64,000 bases of DNA from CALINB01 sp938045325 (lineage in GTDB: Bacteria; Pseudomonadota; Alphaproteobacteria; Rhodospirillales; CALINB01): positions 68,683 through 132,682 of the forward strand of contig JAYNQW010000009.1 of assembly GCA_038114465.1 (NCBI GenBank). The letters run 5' to 3'. A model generated the notes under the pieces. That model was given only the letters and a program-made list of their open reading frames with translations, did no database searches and was not told the DNA's origin. The position numbers and the translations under genes are program-made. Positions 58,828-64,000 of this stretch are shown in pieces; position 1 is the stretch's first letter, and every line of letters begins with the position of its first letter.

Positions 58828-61800
58828 ATGGCTGCCAACGATGATACCACGGGCCGCATGGATGAAGCGGCAGGTGATGGCGCCCCATTAACGACGGGTG
58901 ACACCCCGGCCGGCGAAAACGCCGATAGCATCATTGGCGGTACCGATAGCGGCCAAGTTGCGCAAGCCGGTGGCGCCGAGCCCGTCGGTCAGGTCGAAAG
59001 CCTGAGCGGCACGGTTGTTGCCGTTCGCGCCGATGGCACCCGCGTCGAACTGAAAACCGGTGATCCGATCTATCAAGGCGATACCCTTGAAACCAGTGCC
59101 GACGGCGCCGTCGGTGTCATGCTCGCCGACCAAACCACGTTCTCCATGGCCAACAACGGCCAAATGGTCATCGACCAAATGGTTTACGATCCGGGCACGA
59201 ATGAAGGCTCGATTTCCATGTCCGTGGTCGAAGGCGTGTTTGCCTTCGTTTCCGGTCAAATCGCAAAAACCGATCCCGACGCCTTGTCGTTGAACACACC
59301 GGTGGCCACCATCGGTATTCGTGGTACGCAAGTCGGTATCGAAGTCGGCGAAGACAAGCCGATGACCGTCGTGTTGATGGAAGAGGCCGACGGTTTCGTC
59401 GGCGAGGTTGTCGTTGCCAACGACGGCGGCGTGCAAATCCTGAACCAAGCATTCCAGGCGACGAACGTTGCGAGTTCCAACTCGGCACCTTCCGAGTCTT
59501 ATATCTATGATATCCAGCAACTCATTCAAAAATTCCGCGGTGCGCTCGGCAGCCTACCGACAACCAACGGCAATAACGCCAACAACTACGGCGTGCAGCC
59601 CGACGCACAACGCGAACAAACCCAGCAAGAGCAAACTCAAAATGAAAACCTGACGGACGAGCAGCTCACTGAGGAAGAGACCACGGGTGAAGCGGCCCAG
59701 AATGAGGGCGAGGGCGAAGAGAGACAAGAAGAGCAGCTTGCCGTAGAAGAAACGGGTGAGCCCGATCCGAACGAATTGGCCGATTTCGAAACCGCCGCGG
59801 GTGGCGAAGAAAATGAGGGCTTTGATACTGAATTCATCGACGTAACACCGCCAGTCGATCTTAAGTTGGTTTTGATGCCGTCGGTGCCGGTGCCGCCGCC
59901 GAACGATCCGGTGTTGCTGAATGATTTAAACGATGATGAGCCTGAAACTGAACAGAACGAGGCTGTCATCGAATCGGCTGTCATCGAATCGAATGCGTCT
60001 ACGCCTGACATCGAAGTAGAAGATGTTGAAGGTGTCGAAGATCAAGAGGGTGGTATTACTCTCGATTTGCGGGCTGACCTTGAAGATACTGATGGTTCGG
60101 AAACATTAAGCGTTACCATTAGTGGTTTGCCTCAAGATGCGATCATTACGATCGGAACGAACGAATATATCCCGACGGGGCCTGCAGGAGGACCCTTCAG
60201 TGTCACAATTACTAATGCAAGTGACTTAGCAAATCTTGAGCAGGCAAAGTTAACACCACCACAAGATTTTAGCGGTGAACTCAACCTTACATTTTCTGCG
60301 ACAGCAACTGAATCCAACGGTGGTGAGACCGCGCTCACGTCGGCGAACTTTACTGTTGATATTAGCCGCGTTGCTGATGATCCGACTGTCGGGGCGAATA
60401 ACGTTACCGGCGTTGAAGACACGGCCATCAGTCTTGATGTTACGGCTGCGACGACTGACCTCGATGGTTCTGAAGAACTCAGCGTTACGATTTTCAACGT
60501 TCCGGACGGAGCGGAATTCTCGTTGGGTTCTGATAACGGCGATGGATCATGGACAATTCCAAATGAAGAAATTGGTGATCTTGCGAATTTAACGTTTACC
60601 CCACCGACCGATTACTTCGGCACGATTAACCTTACCGTTCAAGCGACAGCCAGTGAGGACGGCACCGAAGCGACATCCGATATCGTTGGTTTTCAAATCA
60701 TTGTTGAGGACGACAACATCATTGTCGGCACACCGGATGACGATGTTCTCACTGGTGGTGATGATGCCGACGACATCAGCGGCCTGGCCGGCGATGACAC
60801 CATCGACGGCGGCCAAGGCGATGATACCATCGACGGTGGTTCCGGCGAAGATACGGCCGTCTATGGCGGTAACTTCGATAACTACACGATTGTCGTTTAC
60901 GAAAACGGCGACGTTACGATTTCCGGTCCGGACGGCACGGATCAACTCACCAATATCGAGACGCTGCAATTCAGCAACGGCTCGGTCGATGTTGCCGATA
61001 TCGGCTTGCCCCCAATCATTTCGTTTGAAACGGCGCAAGGTGATGAAGACACGGCGATTGATCTGACGATCACGGCGGAAACGGCGAACCCGCTGGCGAA
61101 CGTTGAAGTGATCACCATTGAGGGTATTCCTGCCGGTTCGACACTGGTGAGCGGCACCGACGAGTTGCAACCGGAAGCCGACGGCAGCTATCTGCTGAGC
61201 CCGGAACAGCTCGAAAACTTGAGCTTAACGCCGCCGCAGGATTTCAACGGCGACCTGAGCTTGGACATTACGGCAAGCACGTCGGAAGGCGTTTCTTCGG
61301 AAGCCCCGACCGTCATGCCGGTAAATGTCATTTCAGTTGATGATGCGCCGGATGTAACAACGGTTAACGTCGATGACGCGCTCGAAGACGATGCGGAAAT
61401 CGATCTCGATATCTCCGCGGTTTTCCCCGACAGCACGGAAACCGTCGAGTCGATCACTATCGCCGGTGTGCCGGCCGGTGCGACGCTGTCAGCCGGTACC
61501 GATAATGGCGATGGTTCCTGGACCTTAACGCCGGGCGAATTGACGGGCCTGTCCTTAACGGCGCTTGTCGGTTCCAGTGCTGATATCTCGCTTCAGGTGA
61601 CGGCGACGTCAACGGACGGCGGGGTCAGTGATCCTGTTGCATTAAACGTTCAAATCGATGCGGTTGCCGAAGAAGGCACGGTTGCCGGTGGCGGCGCGGG
61701 TGCCGAAGATACGGCGATTGATTTGAATCTCACGACATCTATTCCGGGCGGTGACGACGATACGGTTGAATCCATCACGATCAGTGGTCTGCCCGCCGGT

Positions 61801-64000
61801 GCGACGTTATCCGCCGGTACGGACAATGGCGACGGCACGTTCACAATTGATGCCGCCGACATCGCCGGTCTGCAAGTGACCCCGCCGGCTGGTTCTTCCG
61901 CCGACTTTAATCTCGATGTCACGGTGACGACCCAAGACGTGGATCCGGAAACCGGTGCGGTCACGACGACCTCGACGCCGAGCTCAATTGCGGTTCAGGT
62001 CGATGCGGTTGCCGAAGAAGGCACGGTTGCCGGTGGCGGCACGGGTGCCGAAGACACGGCGATTGATTTGAATCTCACGACATCTATTCCGGGCGGTGAC
62101 GACGATACGGTTGAATCCATCACGATCAGTGGTCTGCCCGCCGGTGCGACGTTATCCGCCGGTACGGACAATGGCGACGGCACGTTCACAATTGATGCCG
62201 CCGACATCGCCGGTCTGCAAGTGACCCCGCCGGCTGGTTCTTCCGCCGACTTTAATCTCGATGTCACGGTGACGACCCAAGACGTGGATCCGGAAACGGG
62301 CGAAGTCACGGCGACGACGTCGGATATTCCGCTGAATGTCACGGTCAATGCCGTCGTCGGTGAAGCGACCGTCACGGCGCAGGACGTCACGGCGGACGAA
62401 GATACCGCCATCGCGCTCGATATCACCGCTTCCTTACCGGAAGGCTCGGACGATACGATTACCGAAGTCACCATCGAAGGCGTTCCCGCCGGTGCGACAC
62501 TGTCCGCCGGTACGGACAACGGTGACGGCACGTGGACTCTGTCCGCGGGTGATCTCGCAGGCTTAACGGTGACCCCGGCGGCCGGTGACTCGACGGACTT
62601 CACATTACAAGTCAACGCGACGACGCAGGACGTCGATCCGGAAACGGGCGAAGTCACGGCGACGACGTCGGATATTCCGCTGAACGTTACGATCAACGCG
62701 GTCGTCGGTGAAGCGACCGTCACGGCGCAGGACGTCACGGCGGACGAAGATACCGCCATCGCGCTCGATATCACCGCTTCCTTACCGGAAGGCTCGGACG
62801 ATACGATTACCGAAGTCACCATCGAAGGCGTTCCCGCCGGTGCGACACTGTCCGCCGGTACGGACAACGGTGACGGCACGTGGACTCTGTCCGCGGGTGA
62901 TCTCGCAGGCTTAACGGTGACCCCGGCGGCCGGTGACTCGACGGACTTCACATTACAAGTCAACGCGACGACGCAGGACGTCGATCCGGAAACGGGCGAA
63001 GTCACGGCGACGACGTCGGATATTCCGCTGAACGTTACGATCAACGCGGTCGTCGGTGAAGCGACCGTCACGGCGCAGGACGTCACGGCGGACGAAGATA
63101 CCGCCATCGCGCTCGATATCACAGCAAGCTTGCCGGAAGGCTCGGACGACACGATTGCCGAAGTCACCATCGAAGGCGTGCCTGCCGGTGCGACGTTATC
63201 CGCCGGTACGGATAATGGTGACGGCACGTGGACTCTGTCCGCAGGCGATCTCAATGGCTTGACGGTGACCCCGTTGGCCGGTGACTCGACGGACTTCACA
63301 TTACAAGTGAACGCGACCACGCAGGATATCGATCCGGAAACAGGTGCGGTCACGACAACATCAACACCGGCCGTGGTTTCGGTTCAAGTTAATGCGGTTG
63401 TCGGTGAAGCCACCGTCACGACCCAAGACGTCACGGCAAATGAAGACACGGCGATTGCTCTCGATATCACCGCTTCCTTGCCGGAAGGCTCGGACGACAC
63501 GATTACCGAAGTCACGATCTCCGGTGTTCCGGCCGGGGCGCAACTCTCCGCTGGTACGGATAACGGCGACGGTTCCTGGACGCTCAGCCCGGCCGATCTT
63601 GCCAATTTGACGGTGACCCCGGCGGCGGGCGACAGCACGGACTTTACATTACAAGTGAATGCAACGTCGCAAGATGTCGATCCGGAAACGGGCGCTGTCA
63701 CGACGACGACCACCAATGTGCCGCTTAATGTTACGGTCGATGCGGTTGCCGACGAAGGTGCTGTGGCCGGTGGCGGCACGGGTGCCGAAGACACGGCGAT
63801 TGCACTTAATCTTTCCACGTCCATTCCGGGCGGTGACGACGACACGGTCGAATCCATTACGATTTCCAATCTGCCGGAAGGTGCGGTTCTGTCTGCCGGT
63901 ACGGATAACGGCGACGGCACGTTCACGGTTCAAGCCGCCGATATCGCCGGTTTGACGATCACACCGCCGGCGGGTTCGTCGGCTGATTTCGCCATTGATG
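58828..64000 (+). CDS. Giant FecR-domain/cadherin-like/RTX adhesin, 5' part (1724 codons, open at the window edge)
   Basis: The frame from the ATG at 58828 runs to the end of the window without a stop. The N-terminus is acidic and has no signal peptide. A FecR-type domain (about 50-190) includes VESLSGTVVAVRADGTRVELKTGD and LNTPVATIGIRGTQVGIEV. A Glu/Gln-rich linker follows (EEQLAVEETGEPDPNEL), then cadherin/Ig-like modules with the VEDTAISLDVTA-type start, an RTX stretch (DDVLTGGDDADDISGLAGDDTIDGG) at about 629-680, and more Ig-like repeats of 115-116 residues. The layout suggests a type I secreted or surface-bound adhesin exported by a C-terminal signal outside the window. FecR domain in an adhesin is unusual but known in related bacteria. 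Calcium is the likely ligand of RTX repeats. Function is inferred. Confidence 0.85.
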   Translation, partial: MAANDDTTGRMDEAAGDGAPLTTGDTPAGENADSIIGGTDSGQVAQAGGAEPVGQVESLSGTVVAVRADGTRVELKTGDPIYQGDTLETSADGAVGVMLADQTTFSMANNGQMVIDQMVYDPGTNEGSISMSVVEGVFAFVSGQIAKTDPDALSLNTPVATIGIRGTQVGIEVGEDKPMTVVLMEEADGFVGEVVVANDGGVQILNQAFQATNVASSNSAPSESYIYDIQQLIQKFRGALGSLPTTNGNNANNYGVQPDAQREQTQQEQTQNENLTDEQLTEEETTGEAAQNEGEGEERQEEQLAVEETGEPDPNELADFETAAGGEENEGFDTEFIDVTPPVDLKLVLMPSVPVPPPNDPVLLNDLNDDEPETEQNEAVIESAVIESNASTPDIEVEDVEGVEDQEGGITLDLRADLEDTDGSETLSVTISGLPQDAIITIGTNEYIPTGPAGGPFSVTITNASDLANLEQAKLTPPQDFSGELNLTFSATATESNGGETALTSANFTVDISRVADDPTVGANNVTGVEDTAISLDVTAATTDLDGSEELSVTIFNVPDGAEFSLGSDNGDGSWTIPNEEIGDLANLTFTPPTDYFGTINLTVQATASEDGTEATSDIVGFQIIVEDDNIIVGTPDDDVLTGGDDADDISGLAGDDTIDGGQGDDTIDGGSGEDTAVYGGNFDNYTIVVYENGDVTISGPDGTDQLTNIETLQFSNGSVDVADIGLPPIISFETAQGDEDTAIDLTITAETANPLANVEVITIEGIPAGSTLVSGTDELQPEADGSYLLSPEQLENLSLTPPQDFNGDLSLDITASTSEGVSSEAPTVMPVNVISVDDAPDVTTVNVDDALEDDAEIDLDISAVFPDSTETVESITIAGVPAGATLSAGTDNGDGSWTLTPGELTGLSLTALVGSSADISLQVTATSTDGGVSDPVALNVQIDAVAEEGTVAGGGAGAEDTAIDLNLTTSIPGGDDDTVESITISGLPAGATLSAGTDNGDGTFTIDAADIAGLQVTPPAGSSADFNLDVTVTTQDVDPETGAVTTTSTPSSIAVQVDAVAEEGTVAGGGTGAEDTAIDLNLTTSIPGGDDDTVESITISGLPAGATLSAGTDNGDGTFTIDAADIAGLQVTPPAGSSADFNLDVTVTTQDVDPETGEVTATTSDIPLNVTVNAVVGEATVTAQDVTADEDTAIALDITASLPEGSDDTITEVTIEGVPAGATLSAGTDNGDGTWTLSAGDLAGLTVTPAAGDSTDFTLQVNATTQDVDPETGEVTATTSDIPLNVTINAVVGEATVTAQDVTADEDTAIALDITASLPEGSDDTITEVTIEGVPAGATLSAGTDNGDGTWTLSAGDLAGLTVTPAAGDSTDFTLQVNATTQDVDPETGEVTATTSDIPLNVTINAVVGEATVTAQDVTADEDTAIALDITASLPEGSDDTIAEVTIEGVPAGATLSAGTDNGDGTWTLSAGDLNGLTVTPLAGDSTDFTLQVNATTQDIDPETGAVTTTSTPAVVSVQVNAVVGEATVTTQDVTANEDTAIALDITASLPEGSDDTITEVTISGVPAGAQLSAGTDNGDGSWTLSPADLANLTVTPAAGDSTDFTLQVNATSQDVDPETGAVTTTTTNVPLNVTVDAVADEGAVAGGGTGAEDTAIALNLSTSIPGGDDDTVESITISNLPEGAVLSAGTDNGDGTFTVQAADIAGLTITPPAGSSADFAID
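61657..64000 (+). repeat. Tandem 345-348 bp repeats in the adhesin gene
   Basis: Seven units begin at 61657, 62002, 62347, 62695, 63043, 63391 and 63739 (the last incomplete). Each encodes a 115-116 residue Ig-like module such as EDTAIALDITASLPEGSDD. Units at 62347 and 62695 are identical in DNA apart from the first two codons, showing very recent duplication. Assembly may have changed the true number of units. Confidence 0.9.

Noticed and set aside
61995..63353. A long open frame on the reverse strand (452 residues) rich in Ser/Val repeats
   Set aside because: It is the antisense of the adhesin repeats, with no family match and no ribosome-binding site; it follows from the repeated, GC-biased codons of the forward gene.
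1..64000. TGA read as tryptophan across the genome
   Set aside because: Several intact genes end in TGA (for example the deacetylase gene ends at 25519 with TGA) and only one gene reads through at a place where Sec is expected, so standard code with local recoding is the better explanation.
1..64000. CRISPR arrays, tRNA or rRNA genes, insertion sequences or prophage
   Set aside because: I looked for evenly spaced repeats, cloverleaf patterns, transposase-like proteins and phage structural genes, and saw none. Small RNAs cannot be ruled out by eye.

Overview
The window looks like one scaffold of an alphaproteobacterium, most likely a marine or aquatic member of the Rhodospirillales. The evidence is the gene order deacetylase-xseB-ispA-dxs-tlyA, the aroC/fabI/pdxH neighbourhood, an alphaproteobacterial type of intergenic palindromic repeat, mixed ATG/GTG/TTG starts, and many MmgE/PrpD, TauD and enolase-superfamily catabolic genes. 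No rRNA, tRNA, insertion sequence, prophage or CRISPR array was seen. A run of 10 N beside low-complexity sequence (about 51256-51330) shows the window is a draft scaffold, and several genes carry single-base lesions that may be errors.

Layout. 1-12 kb: catabolic and sulfur genes (class II aldolase fragment, TauD-type dioxygenase, molybdenum sulfite oxidase with a small coupled protein, 2-hydroxyacid dehydrogenase, cysteine synthase, DHA2 exporter, MmgE/PrpD, enolase-superfamily enzyme, DinB-like protein). 12-14 kb: an FGE-like gene broken by TGA and an ABC membrane domain without its ATPase. 14-20 kb: a sulfonate/taurine/nitrate-type ABC transporter in an operon with a sulfotransferase, a persulfide dioxygenase-rhodanese fusion below an ArsR-family repressor, and a TusA-like sulfur carrier in an AT-rich region. 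20-24.5 kb: an RND efflux pair. 24.6-38 kb: housekeeping (deacetylase, xseB, ispA, dxs, tlyA, aroC, fabI, pdxH, a cation exporter, stress proteins, an SRAP-family protein). 39-43 kb: a 1379-residue membrane-anchored protein built from 39 consecutive repeats of 25 residues. 43-49 kb: TrpD2-like protein, heme A synthase, DHH protein, a lipoprotein S41 protease, a frameshifted beta-trefoil lectin, and a peroxiredoxin whose peroxidatic cysteine codon is TGA. 49.6-56 kb: a ThDP enzyme, then aprM-aprB-aprA diverging from sat. 56-64 kb: a cyclic-nucleotide phosphodiesterase, a response regulator fused to a cyclase, and a giant FecR/cadherin-like/RTX adhesin running off the window.

How the genes fit together. 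Sulfur is the main theme. Sulfonate uptake and TauD-type cleavage can release sulfite. PDO-rhodanese and TusA handle sulfane sulfur. Sulfite can go to sulfate directly (sulfite oxidase) or through APS with ATP conservation (AprBA on AprM, then Sat in the ATP-forming direction). A second theme is cyclic-nucleotide signalling: cyclase, phosphodiesterase and a perfect CRP-type palindrome all sit just upstream of the giant adhesin.

The observations most worth following are the probable selenocysteine peroxiredoxin (with a bacterial-type SECIS hairpin after the TGA), the 39 x 25-residue protein, and the cyclase/phosphodiesterase/CRP-site/adhesin neighbourhood. The adhesin and the 5' part of the selenoprotein are easily missed: the first has no stop inside the window and the second has an internal TGA.
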